Positions 27,010-34,652 of a stretch of 64,000 nucleotides of DNA are shown here, one piece after another (within the stretch, counting starts at the first letter, position 1; the number at the start of each line of letters is the position of its first letter). The stretch comes from Sphingobacterium sp. UBA7855 (GTDB lineage: Bacteria > Bacteroidota > Bacteroidia > Sphingobacteriales > Sphingobacteriaceae). The notes beneath the pieces were generated by a model. It did no database searches. It worked only from the letters and a program-made list of their open reading frames with translations, and was not told the DNA's origin. Location of the stretch: the NCBI GenBank assembly GCA_002500745.1, contig DLST01000012.1:62001-126000 (forward strand), read 5' to 3'. Position numbers and translations under genes: made by a program.

Positions 27010-27570
27010 TTAATACAAGTTATGTACAGCGTCTGAATTCCAAAGTCCTAATCGATTTAATCTTGCATGGTTTTGTCCTTCTACAAGCTGTGAAGCATAC
27101 CTTACATTGGGTGGTACTGTCATCAATAAAGCATAGCCATTCTTGATCATATTCTCGTTTATAAAAACATTATTAAGATAGGCATAAGCCAAAGTCCTCC
27201 CGTAACGATCAAGTGAATCCACATCATATTCCAATCGAATATTCTTATCGAGAATCAAACTGTCTAGATACCTTTTGGAGACGATTCCAAATGGATGTTT
27301 CTTTTTATGGAAGGCGTTTCTATCCTCAGGTGCGTCTATACCGATCAGTCTAATTTTCACTTTATTCCCCTGACGGTTCCTAACCCAAAATGTGTCGCCG
27401 TCTACAACTTTGTAAACCCTGACTTCCTCAATATACGGAAGGTTAGTTTTCTCAAAAAAACCTACTGATCTAAACGTACGTTCGGCATGTGAACAGCTCA
27501 TCAAAAACACGATCAGAACAAACAGGGCAATTACGCCCAGTTTGATCATTATATTTACCCATTTTTTCAT
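27010..27570 (-). CDS. SNase-like (thermonuclease) lipoprotein
   Basis: A 186-residue protein with an N-terminal hydrophobic segment ending in LMSC (about residues 23-26), a plausible lipobox. A staphylococcal nuclease domain follows. Recognisable elements are VVDGDTFWV (calcium-site Asp), RLIGIDAPE (catalytic Arg), YDVDSLDRYGRTLAYAYL (second Glu/Arg region) and NENMIKNGYALL. It is the last gene of the PLD/vWA/SNase operon, 5 bp after the vWA-like lipoprotein. It is predicted to sit on the periplasmic face and cut DNA or RNA there. Export plus a regulated promoter suggests attack on incoming or extracellular nucleic acid; this is inference. Confidence 0.83.
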   Translation of the reverse strand: MKKWVNIMIKLGVIALFVLIVFLMSCSHAERTFRSVGFFEKTNLPYIEEVRVYKVVDGDTFWVRNRQGNKVKIRLIGIDAPEDRNAFHKKKHPFGIVSKRYLDSLILDKNIRLEYDVDSLDRYGRTLAYAYLNNVFINENMIKNGYALLMTVPPNVRYASQLVEGQNHARLNRLGLWNSDAVHNLY

Positions 27571-27575
27571 GTGGC

Positions 27576-28547
27576 CTATAGTGTTTTAAGAAACTGTTCA
27601 AACTCTTGGTAAAATTCCTGTTTGGTGTTGACCGCCTGAACAACTTTAACATTGGGCGAACCGCTATCTTTCAGCCATTTTTCCCAAACAACCTTAATGA
27701 TCTGAAAATCTGTCGGCTGTTCCTTTGCAACACCATATTTATCCAAGGATCGATCAACAAGCTCGGCAATAAATATATTGACATCTTTTAAGTTAAAATC
27801 TGTCTTATTGAGCGCATAGGCCGAATCAGCTTTAATAAATGCAGCCAGATCAGATTTTCTACTTGCTTTAAAGTCCTGGCGGATCTTAGCAATTAATGCA
27901 GGGTCTAAGCGATAGCCCTTTCCCTTATTGGCATTCTCAAGGTAACCATCAGTCAAAAGCAAAACGACATTGTTGTTTTTTTTGTCAACAAGTATATTGT
28001 TATCACTTTGTATGCGCTTTGGGGAAGCATCTACCAGGGAGACTTTTACTGTTTCATTGAAGTAATTCCAGACATCGGCGCCCGTCTGATTTTTTAAGGA
28101 ATAGTCGTATACCCGTTTCACTTCGTCAGAAAACTGCTGTTCGTCAGCTTTCAATCCTTGGCGAATGTATTTGACCCGATCCATTTGGTTGTTTTCAAAT
28201 CGATTAAAATCAATGGTCATTTTCTTAGGCTCAAATGATGTTCCGTTCAATATCCCTCGGTTGATAAAGTCAATTTTATAAATATCGGCTTGCCCTGAAC
28301 GACGGGTATTCAAAGTCAGCAGATCACTGCTATGGCCAATTAAACTGCTGATCAGAACCGTGTCATGGATCGGTTTGGGATAAAGCGCCATATTGATCCG
28401 GTTGGAGAGATCTGGAGCAATAATAATATTATAGTCTTTGAGCGTCACTTGATTATTGGGCAGCTCCTCCTCTTTGGAGGAACCGTCATTCATACAAGCA
28501 ACAAAAAATGGTAAAATGGATAATGGCAAGATGTTAGTTACTTTCAT
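27576..28547 (-). CDS. vWA-like lipoprotein, second gene of PLD operon
   Basis: A 323-residue lipoprotein with signal MKVTNILPLSILPFFVAC (Cys 18). The body has a von Willebrand A-like fold in variant form: IIIAPDLSNRIN at about 41-52 in place of the usual DxSxS, and NVVLLLTDGYLEN at about 193-205. The MIDAS Ser-x-Ser is not canonical (D-L-S-N), so metal binding is uncertain. A helical C-terminus contains KVVWEKWLKD. It lies 11 bp after the PLD-like gene and 5 bp before the SNase gene, so one transcript is likely. It may act as a scaffold that links the membrane protein with the nuclease; inference only. Confidence 0.72.
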   Translation of the reverse strand: MKVTNILPLSILPFFVACMNDGSSKEEELPNNQVTLKDYNIIIAPDLSNRINMALYPKPIHDTVLISSLIGHSSDLLTLNTRRSGQADIYKIDFINRGILNGTSFEPKKMTIDFNRFENNQMDRVKYIRQGLKADEQQFSDEVKRVYDYSLKNQTGADVWNYFNETVKVSLVDASPKRIQSDNNILVDKKNNNVVLLLTDGYLENANKGKGYRLDPALIAKIRQDFKASRKSDLAAFIKADSAYALNKTDFNLKDVNIFIAELVDRSLDKYGVAKEQPTDFQIIKVVWEKWLKDSGSPNVKVVQAVNTKQEFYQEFEQFLKTL

Positions 28548-28558
28548 TGGGTGATGGA

Positions 28559-30679
28559 TTAGTTGTTAAAAGCTGTAAGGTCTTCTAAAAGTTCATGTTT
28601 GATATCAGATTGCAATCCTAGATTCGACAACCAAGCCTCACATTCCCCTACGGCTTCACGGGTTTTATTTTCGGCTTTAAGAATGGCGTATACTTCATAT
28701 AAATATTTGCTCCATCCTTCCATATAGATATTGACCCTATTTTCCATCTCGGCTTTGGAAATAGGCAACTTATCATTGTCAATCTGGCTCTTATAAATCT
28801 GTCCGATATTGCTAATGCGCTCTTTGAAGGTCAATAATTGATGCTGTAAGCTTCCTACTCGCTCGTTCTGTTGAATGGGCAGCTGCTGCACCTGTGTTAT
28901 CTTCTCTTCTTTGTTGACCTGCAATGCAAAGAGTTCTGACTGCAATGCATCGTTATCGAGCTGGATCGTATTGATCTGCTCTTGGTATTCTTCGATTTCA
29001 GCCTGATGGCTCTGTACGATATGTTTGGTTTTCTGTTGTTGGAAGGACAGATTACGCTCGTTGATCTGAGCCAATAGTTTTTCAAAGAAGAAACCAAATA
29101 GAAAAACGCCCAAAGCTCCGAGTATAAATACCAGCCAAAAATTACTGTCCCGGAATACGGTTGACAAGGTAAGATGCTGGTCTGTCTGATTGGTCAACAG
29201 CTCGATGTCATTGATGTTTTTTGATACCTTAAAAGCAATAAAAATATCGACAACGACGATGAGAATAATTCCCAAGTTGTCAATAAAGCCACCTTTAATT
29301 TTCTGCCAGATACTCCTATTGGATGTTTCTACTTTTTCTTTTGAATCAAATAGGTCTTTAAACACTTTATACATCCCTAATGCCAAGGGAATGGCGACAA
29401 AAAGAAAAAGGAATAGTATACCACCCAATCCCTTCTGCCCTATTTTGGAGATCGCATGTGGATTGAATACTTCAGGTGATTCAATATTGGCAGCTCCCAT
29501 CAAAATCATTTTATTGATATCTTCTTTCGAAAAAACAAAGATGTAGGCTACCGAAGAATAGAATACAAAGATATAGAGGGCAAGCAGCAATGTAGTTGCT
29601 ATCAGTATGGCCATCACAGGTTTATTGACACTGGGTTTTACAAACTCCACTTCAAGCTCCCTAATCTTTTGCTTCAGTGCTACGATCTTGCTTTCTAAAA
29701 ATGGTATCTTGGTATTATTGTTGGAGCTGATCTGCAGACGCTTCTCTTCAATTTTTGTTGTCAAGATGTTGATATCCGAATCCAGGTTCTGCTGATCGAA
29801 GGTTGTATTGGTTTTGATCTTTTCGACTTCCTGTTCGGTCTTAAATTCCATATTGGTCGTACTCACCTTTTGCTGTTCGTCAATACGGACTTTCAAGCGC
29901 TCCTTCTTCTCGGCAATGACTTCAATTTCATTGATAAAATTGGAGTAAAGACTGTCCATCGCCTGGTGAAGTATCTGATGATCCCCATTGTTTTCTTTGG
30001 CCCGATTATACCCGCTCTGTTTGACTAAATCTTTATCAAAAGCGCCGACCTCCGAAGCTATAATATTATCCAGCACGTCTTTAAACTCTTTTAAGGACTG
30101 CTGCTGAAAATTAAGATCTCTGTCCGATGACACCTTGTATCTCGAGGTTTGATTTTCTAATTTCGTCTGCATGGGTATTTCTAGTTTTTCAGATGAGATG
30201 ATATCTTCCAAAGATTCACCATTATTGATTCGTATGGCCCTCGTGCGGATTCCATGAAAAGTTTCTGTAAGCTCCGAAATGGTCTTCGGGTAATTGGTCA
30301 CGATGACGCTAACATGGTTGTTACTTTTGGAGTTGTTGCTCCAATTATAGGATCCTGTTATGGCTACGCTCTGATCGATCACGCAGAACTTTTGATTCAT
30401 AATTCCCCAGCCGACATTCTTGACCTTGGTTACTTCAGCCCCCTGCTTTTCTAAAAGTGAAAAATCAAGCTTTTCATTATCGGGCTGATCGGAGATAATA
30501 ATAGAAACTTTAACGTGACGATCAAGGCATCCCTGAACTGTGGCAAACAATTCATTATCGGTAAACCAGGCCATTGCTATCAGAACTTCGGATCGAGCTT
30601 TAGAAAGTTCTTGCCTAACACGTTCGTAGATGACTCTGCTATCGGAGAGTGTATCTTGGATCAGTTGATCTGTGTTCAT
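28559..30679 (-). CDS. PLD-like coiled-coil membrane protein, first gene of the operon
   Basis: A 706-residue protein. Residues 1-130 are a PLD-like domain with the C-terminal pattern GIMNQKFCVIDQSVAITGSY. The catalytic His of the HxK motif is replaced by Asn 95 (N-Q-K, Lys 97 kept, Asp 102 kept), so nuclease activity is doubtful. A long coiled coil follows (about 225-345), then four predicted membrane spans (about 350-375, 425-448, 473-492 and 520-545) and a second coiled coil (about 545-635). The architecture suggests a sensor or structural membrane protein with a degenerate PLD head. A promoter with the dyad TTACGG-N4-CCGTAG lies at 30739-30783. Confidence 0.72.
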   Translation of the reverse strand: MNTDQLIQDTLSDSRVIYERVRQELSKARSEVLIAMAWFTDNELFATVQGCLDRHVKVSIIISDQPDNEKLDFSLLEKQGAEVTKVKNVGWGIMNQKFCVIDQSVAITGSYNWSNNSKSNNHVSVIVTNYPKTISELTETFHGIRTRAIRINNGESLEDIISSEKLEIPMQTKLENQTSRYKVSSDRDLNFQQQSLKEFKDVLDNIIASEVGAFDKDLVKQSGYNRAKENNGDHQILHQAMDSLYSNFINEIEVIAEKKERLKVRIDEQQKVSTTNMEFKTEQEVEKIKTNTTFDQQNLDSDINILTTKIEEKRLQISSNNNTKIPFLESKIVALKQKIRELEVEFVKPSVNKPVMAILIATTLLLALYIFVFYSSVAYIFVFSKEDINKMILMGAANIESPEVFNPHAISKIGQKGLGGILFLFLFVAIPLALGMYKVFKDLFDSKEKVETSNRSIWQKIKGGFIDNLGIILIVVVDIFIAFKVSKNINDIELLTNQTDQHLTLSTVFRDSNFWLVFILGALGVFLFGFFFEKLLAQINERNLSFQQQKTKHIVQSHQAEIEEYQEQINTIQLDNDALQSELFALQVNKEEKITQVQQLPIQQNERVGSLQHQLLTFKERISNIGQIYKSQIDNDKLPISKAEMENRVNIYMEGWSKYLYEVYAILKAENKTREAVGECEAWLSNLGLQSDIKHELLEDLTAFNN

Positions 30680-30738
30680 AGTGTTTTTCAGTTAAATACG
30701 GTTAATTGACTTTTCTGCTATTTGTTGCTTTATCGATT

Positions 30739-30783
30739 CAAAACTATCAAAAACCGTAACCGAGATTCTACGGTTTCCCGTAA
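30739..30783 (-). promoter_or_regulatory. regulon promoter 1, PLD/vWA/SNase operon
   Basis: On the minus strand: dyad TTACGG-GAAA-CCGTAG (30783-30768), 21 bases, then TAGTTTTG (30746-30739). Transcription should start near 30733, 54 bases before ATG 30679. Three other sites in this region have the same layout. Confidence 0.65.
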
Positions 30784-30910
30784 AGACGCCTCAGGAGGTA
30801 CATCAGATAAAAAATCTTTAAAACCTAAGGTAATCGAGATAAGAAGGAGAGAATTTCTTGAGAATTTTGATACCTTTAGAAAAATAAAAACCAACAATAT
30901 ATTCATCGGT

Positions 30911-31399
30911 ATGAGCGCAAATGTTCCTATTGTTCGGCAAGTATCCCAGTCTGCTATACTAATCATCATCTTGGTGTGGGCTGTTTTTATAGCATTTTTT
31001 ACAATTCTATTCCAAAAACATGGAATTTTCATAGGTGTGGTTTTATTTTCTGGGTTATTTATTTTGTTGCAACAGCTTATTCCCTCAAGCCATAACAAAG
31101 GAATGAAGGCTATCAAACAGAAGGATTTCAAAGCGGCTTTAGAACATTTTGAGCTGAGTCTTGATTTTTTTACTAGAAACGCATGGGTAGACAAGTATCG
31201 TGCAGTGACGATGTTGAGTGCCTCAAAAATGTGTTATCGGGAAATGGCACTTTGTAATATCGCATTCTGTTATGTGCAGGTCGGGCAAGCCGAAAAAGCA
31301 AAAGCGCTCTACGAAGAAATTCTGGAAGAATTTCCGGATAATGGAATCGCTTACTATGCACTAAACTCAATCAATACGTTTTCAAATCAGGCTGATTAA
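30911..31399 (+). CDS. membrane protein with TPR repeats
   Basis: From ATG 30911 this is a 162-residue protein with two membrane segments (about residues 13-33 and 36-53) followed by TPR-like helices, for example IKQKDFKAALEHFELSLDF and VGQAEKAKALYEEILEEFPD. The open frame extends to a TTG at 30722, but that region contains the divergent promoter's operator. I therefore prefer the first ATG, though a longer form cannot be excluded. It probably anchors a protein-protein interaction platform at the inner membrane. It is divergent from the PLD operon. Confidence 0.65.
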   Translation: MSANVPIVRQVSQSAILIIILVWAVFIAFFTILFQKHGIFIGVVLFSGLFILLQQLIPSSHNKGMKAIKQKDFKAALEHFELSLDFFTRNAWVDKYRAVTMLSASKMCYREMALCNIAFCYVQVGQAEKAKALYEEILEEFPDNGIAYYALNSINTFSNQAD

Positions 31400-31461
31400 A
31401 AATAGGGCATTCGGCCCAGCCACTTTTAAATCCAGCTTTTACAGATAATCACGAAACGAAT

Positions 31462-31485
31462 AAAGGCTATCCTACGATAGCCTTT
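31462..31485. terminator. bidirectional hairpin terminator
   Basis: AAAGGCTATC-CTAC-GATAGCCTTT: a perfect 10-bp stem with A and T flanks, placed between the TPR gene (+) and the possible small RNA/response regulator transcripts (-). Confidence 0.8.
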
Positions 31486-31580
31486 TCTCATCATTTTATT
31501 GGTTAAAATATGGCACTAAATATCTTGAATGCATTAGATATCGTTTTCAGCAAATAATCCTACCTCGTTATTTATCTTGC
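31462..31580 (-). ncRNA. possible small regulated RNA
   Basis: A promoter of the local regulon type (31630-31586) points leftwards into a 120-bp stretch that contains no gene and ends in the hairpin at 31485-31462. A 12-codon frame (MHSRYLVPYFNQ) lies inside but lacks a clear ribosome site. The stretch could be a short RNA or a leader peptide. The evidence is promoter and terminator placement only. Confidence 0.35.
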
Positions 31581-31585
31581 TTTCA

Positions 31586-31630
31586 CAAAGGTAGCACGAT
31601 ACCCCCAAGAGTCTTTACGGAAAACCGTAA
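31586..31630 (-). promoter_or_regulatory. regulon promoter 2, intergenic
   Basis: Minus strand: TTACGG-TTTT-CCGTAA (31630-31615), 21 bases, TACCTTTG (31593-31586). It lies 19 bp beyond the response regulator stop and faces away from it. Confidence 0.6.
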
Positions 31631-31648
31631 TCCTATATAAGAGATTAT

Positions 31649-32314
31649 TTATATGAAGCCTAATTCTTTACAGTATGCAACAAGCTGTTCGTTTTTAGTA
31701 TATCCAAGTACATCCTTCATGAGGTTGAGCCGTTTCTCAATACTACTCAGGCTCGACGGACGAATATCACGCTGTTGCAGATATTCAGGCATCTCTTTTT
31801 GAGAAACACCTTCGTACAGGAGTTTAATGATATGCAGGTCAAACTGCGTAAATTCATGCGAGTTCTGCTCCTGAATAAATTTTTTACTGTCGGGCGATTG
31901 GTACGTTCGGTTCTGATCAACAGCTTGCAATGCCTCGCGCAGATGTTGGCCATCGCGGCGCGCTTTGCGAACAAGACCATCAATCTCATTGTTCTTGAAC
32001 ATATCATTGATCAGGGACGAACGGTCCTTGGCCGTCAGGACAATAACCTTAATGTCTGGTTGTACAATCTTGACAGCTTTGATCAGTGAAAGCCCATCTT
32101 TTATCTCCTGCGGACTATCATCATCTTCAAATTCTATATCCGTAATGAGTAGGTCATATGGTTCATCATCGCGGATCGCATTTTTGATCCAGGTCAGTGC
32201 ATGGTCGCAATAATAAACGTATTTGGTATTGTGAATACCGAGGTCGTGCAAGGTTTTCTGCACAGAAATGTTGGCTATCTCGTGGTCTTCGGCAATGAGT
32301 ACTTTCTTAAACAT
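31649..32314 (-). CDS. two-component response regulator, LuxR-like HTH
   Basis: A 221-residue regulator. The receiver domain (1-130) has KKVLIAEDHEIANI (acidic pocket), DLLITDIEFEDD (phosphoacceptor Asp) and KVIVLTAKDRSS (conserved Thr and Lys). The C-terminal domain (about 150-221) is a helix-turn-helix variant of the NarL/LuxR kind (FDLHIIKLLYEGVSQKEMPE). It follows the kinase gene by 14 bp. A dyad-type promoter inside the kinase 3' end (32423-32379) could express it separately, giving positive autoregulation. Regulators of this class bind short inverted repeats; TACGG-N4-CCGTA is the natural candidate. Confidence 0.85.
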   Translation of the reverse strand: MFKKVLIAEDHEIANISVQKTLHDLGIHNTKYVYYCDHALTWIKNAIRDDEPYDLLITDIEFEDDDSPQEIKDGLSLIKAVKIVQPDIKVIVLTAKDRSSLINDMFKNNEIDGLVRKARRDGQHLREALQAVDQNRTYQSPDSKKFIQEQNSHEFTQFDLHIIKLLYEGVSQKEMPEYLQQRDIRPSSLSSIEKRLNLMKDVLGYTKNEQLVAYCKELGFI

Positions 32315-32328
32315 ACATTATTGTCTTT

Positions 32329-34011
32329 TTATAATGGGATAACGGTCGTGATATTGAGCCCTTTTCCCGGTTCATTGACAAAGGTAATTTTACCCCCGAG
32401 GCTTTCAATACGGGAAACCGTATTTGTTATACCTTTTCCTTTCGATTTCTCTTCAGGGATTCCAACACCATTATCCTTATAGAATATGTTAAGCTGTTGG
32501 TCTGATATGTCAAAACGTATGACGACCTGTTCTGCCTGACTATGCTTCTTCATATTGACCATCAGCTCCTGTAGCACATGCTTCACTTCATCTTTAATAC
32601 GTTTGCTAATATCGTCCCACTGTTCGGCATTGTTACCGGCGATTAATATCTTCCGATGGTCAGCGGCAAAGGATTTGAGTAAGCTTGCCAGTTGCTCGTT
32701 ATAAGGTATCTCGGTAATAGTTTCCTGTTCGACATCGTGCGAGATATCGCGCGACTGATGGTACATATTTTCCAGTTTATCGAGCACACCATCGCGGTCT
32801 ACCTCATCGCCATGTTCAATTTCCGACATCACGCGGTAGATTCCATTGGCCACGACATCGTGAATCTTTTTGGAAAGGTGGAGCTGCGTCTCTTTGACCC
32901 GGTTCTGTGCTTCGAGTTCAAGACGCTGCTTGCGTCGTTTGTACCAAAGGGTTCCTCCACCGGCAACTAAAACAAGTAGAAAAATACTCGCACCGGTGAT
33001 CGCGCGTTGTCGTATAAGACGGTTCTGCTTTTCGGCATTTTCTTTTTCCAGCCGCAGGTTATCGGCTTTATTTTTTTCAACTTCATAACGGATCAGCGCA
33101 AATTGGTTTTTGGCGGCAGAGCGGGCCTGTTGGATGCTGTCGTTGAGTGCCAAATAGGTCGACAGATAACGTTGAGAATTGGAGGAATTTGATTGAATCA
33201 ATCCTCTCAAGGCATTCAATTGATCATCTGCGCTATTTATTTCAGTTGCTATTTCATATTGCTTATGTAGATAATAAATAGATGAATCTGGTTTTCTATG
33301 GTCATAATATTTAGCTAAACTCGCATAACTTGAATTCTGACCCCAACGATCTTTTTGACTAGTCCTTATCGTTAAAGCTTTATGATAATCCGGTACGGGA
33401 TTGTAGCTGTTGTCTGCCATCCATTTTGTTTTGGCTAAATTATTTAAAAACTTGGCGTAGTCCGTTGTTCCACTCGGGACTTTTGATAAGATTTCTTCGG
33501 AAAGCTTAATTGATTCCGCATAACGTTTAGCATTTCTTAGGCAGACAGCAAGATTATTTTTATACATTAATGTATTTTCGGGATTAGTTGAATATTTTAT
33601 AGCCTGATGATAATAAGGGATAGCTTTATTATATTGTTTCATTTCGTCCGTCGAATTAGCAATAGTATTATAAGCAAAGGACAACAATGTGTCTTGTTTT
33701 AAATTACTCTTCTCTAGAAATTCGATTGATTTTAGAGATGTTTCTTGTGCCCCAAAAAAATCACCCTGATCATATTCATTGATTCCAATAAGAATTAAAC
33801 TTCTTACAACCGTCAAATTATCACCTTCTTTAAATGCCTGTTCTTTCGCCAATTCAAGGTAAACGAACGAACTATCATACATTCCTAAGTTATAGAATGA
33901 CAACGCTTTTAAGTAGTAATTTCGACTTTCCCCTTTTAGCTTGCCATGTTTCTTATCAGAACATGAGAATATAGCTAAAATGGAAAATAGGAATAAAATG
34001 AGTTTTCGCAC
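32329..34011 (-). CDS. TPR-containing sensor histidine kinase, lipoprotein-type signal, GTG start
   Basis: A 560-residue kinase that starts at GTG 34011 (signal VRKLILFLFSILAIFSCSDK, Cys 17). The periplasmic half consists of TPR-like helices (about 25-300, including QYNKAIPYYHQAIKYSTNPE). A coiled segment leads to one membrane span at about 333-353 (AITGASIFLLVLVAGGGTLW). The kinase core has the HisKA_3-type phosphoacceptor KKIHDVVANGIYRVM and an HATPase with DNGVGIPEEKSKGKGI and a final GGKITFVNEPGKGLN. The partner regulator lies 14 bp downstream. This is the usual Bacteroidota TPR/HisKA_3 arrangement. The signal sensed is unknown; envelope damage or peptides are typical guesses. Confidence 0.87.
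   Translation of the reverse strand: MRKLILFLFSILAIFSCSDKKHGKLKGESRNYYLKALSFYNLGMYDSSFVYLELAKEQAFKEGDNLTVVRSLILIGINEYDQGDFFGAQETSLKSIEFLEKSNLKQDTLLSFAYNTIANSTDEMKQYNKAIPYYHQAIKYSTNPENTLMYKNNLAVCLRNAKRYAESIKLSEEILSKVPSGTTDYAKFLNNLAKTKWMADNSYNPVPDYHKALTIRTSQKDRWGQNSSYASLAKYYDHRKPDSSIYYLHKQYEIATEINSADDQLNALRGLIQSNSSNSQRYLSTYLALNDSIQQARSAAKNQFALIRYEVEKNKADNLRLEKENAEKQNRLIRQRAITGASIFLLVLVAGGGTLWYKRRKQRLELEAQNRVKETQLHLSKKIHDVVANGIYRVMSEIEHGDEVDRDGVLDKLENMYHQSRDISHDVEQETITEIPYNEQLASLLKSFAADHRKILIAGNNAEQWDDISKRIKDEVKHVLQELMVNMKKHSQAEQVVIRFDISDQQLNIFYKDNGVGIPEEKSKGKGITNTVSRIESLGGKITFVNEPGKGLNITTVIPL
32379..32423 (-). promoter_or_regulatory. regulon promoter 4, inside the kinase gene, drives the response regulator
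   Basis: Within the coding sequence for the kinase ATPase domain, minus strand: ATACGG-TTTC-CCGTAT (32423-32408), 21 bases, TACCTTTG (32386-32379). Start near 32373 gives a leader of about 60 bases to ATG 32314. The match in motif and spacing to the intergenic sites makes chance unlikely. Confidence 0.55.
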
Positions 34012-34066
34012 GGCTAAGTTTTTTCTAATTTATCCAAAAAACTTATCTAAATCAACTACAACTAAA

Positions 34067-34097
34067 AAAAGAGAGTGATTTACATCAACTCTCTTTT
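34067..34097 (-). terminator. terminator of the small peptide gene
   Basis: AAAAGAGAGT / ACTCTCTTTT stem, 13 bp after the small gene's stop (34110), followed on the minus strand by a T-rich run. It supports the peptide gene being a separate transcript. Confidence 0.75.
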
Positions 34098-34109
34098 CTA
34101 CTATTAAAA

Positions 34110-34262
34110 TTAACCTTTCGGTGGTGGATTTCCTTTATCTCCACCATCACCTGGATTTGGCGGTGGTGTGTCTGCCGTTTGTACTGTTGGTGTTCCTGCG
34201 CTAGGCTGTGAATTAGACGGTTGACCGATTCCAAATAAAAAATATAATATTAAACTCCACAT
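34110..34262 (-). CDS. small membrane-anchored Gly/Pro-rich peptide, 50 residues
   Basis: A short frame starting MWSLILYFLFGIGQPSNSQP: one hydrophobic segment (residues 1-12) followed by a Ser/Pro/Thr-rich linker and the tail PPPNPGDGGDKGNPPPKG. It is supported by an upstream -7 box (34501-34494), a structured leader and a strong terminator directly after the stop. It precedes the kinase gene in the same direction, 98 bp away. The composition suggests an exported or membrane-tethered peptide, perhaps a ligand, pore or sensor component of the adjacent kinase; that is inference. I know no named family. Confidence 0.65.
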   Translation of the reverse strand: MWSLILYFLFGIGQPSNSQPSAGTPTVQTADTPPPNPGDGGDKGNPPPKG

Positions 34263-34296
34263 AACTCAAAAAATTAAAAGTCAAAAACTTGGTAGG

Positions 34297-34440
34297 TCCC
34301 GTGCCCCATGCACGGGATTGCTACAAATATTTTCAGAAGGCCTTCTGAATTTTTTGGGAAGTAAGAGTGTCAATCGCGGGAGGCAGAAGCTGCTTCCCAA
34401 ACCGGCTAAAGACTACCGCGAGATCTTCTCATTGTGAAAT
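34297..34440 (-). ncRNA. structured leader RNA upstream of the small peptide gene
   Basis: Between the putative promoter (34501-34494) and ATG 34262 lie several stems: TCGCGG (34374-34379) with CCGCGA (34416-34421) enclosing GAAGC-A-GCTTC; the palindrome TTCAGAAGG/CCTTCTGAA (34332-34349); and TCCCGTGC-CCCAT-GCACGGGA (34297-34317). On the minus strand the last stem is followed by T-rich sequence, as in an attenuator. Regulation by leader structure is likely but unproved. Confidence 0.45.
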
Positions 34441-34493
34441 CAGATTAGTATCTTAGTTTATATTTTAATCGATCCATCATCTGACTTCGAGAA

Positions 34494-34559
34494 CAAAGTT
34501 ATAGCCGTTAAAACCCTTTTTATCAAATGATTCCGATAGGTCCGAAAGGTCCGATAAAA
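34494..34559 (-). promoter_or_regulatory. promoter of the small peptide gene with 9-bp tandem repeats
   Basis: Minus strand TAACTTTG (34501-34494) fits TAnnTTTG, with TTTG 22 bases upstream (34527-34524). Directly upstream are three 9-base repeats, CCGATAGGT, CCGAAAGGT and CCGATAAAA (34533-34559), probably a binding site for a regulator. Confidence 0.5.
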
Positions 34560-34603
34560 TGCTAAAGATTCTATGAATTCCGATGTATAAAGAATGTATT
34601 GAC

Positions 34604-34647
34604 TTACGGGATTCCGTAAATTCCGGTGTAGAATTAGCTTAATTTTG
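34604..34647 (+). promoter_or_regulatory. regulon promoter 3, 34653 gene
   Basis: Plus strand: TTACGG-GATT-CCGTAA (34604-34619), 20 bases, TAATTTTG (34640-34647). The ATG at 34653 lies only 6 bases past the -7 box, so the mRNA would be leaderless or nearly so. Confidence 0.62.
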
Positions 34648-34652
34648 ATGCC

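Noticed and set aside
30722..30910. Extension of the TPR gene to a TTG start
   Set aside because: It contains the operator of the divergent PLD promoter and has no start-site support; ATG 30911 is simpler. Not fully excluded.
34297..34440. Known riboswitch class in the leader
   Set aside because: Stems are visible, but they match no riboswitch consensus I know, so it is listed only as a structured leader.
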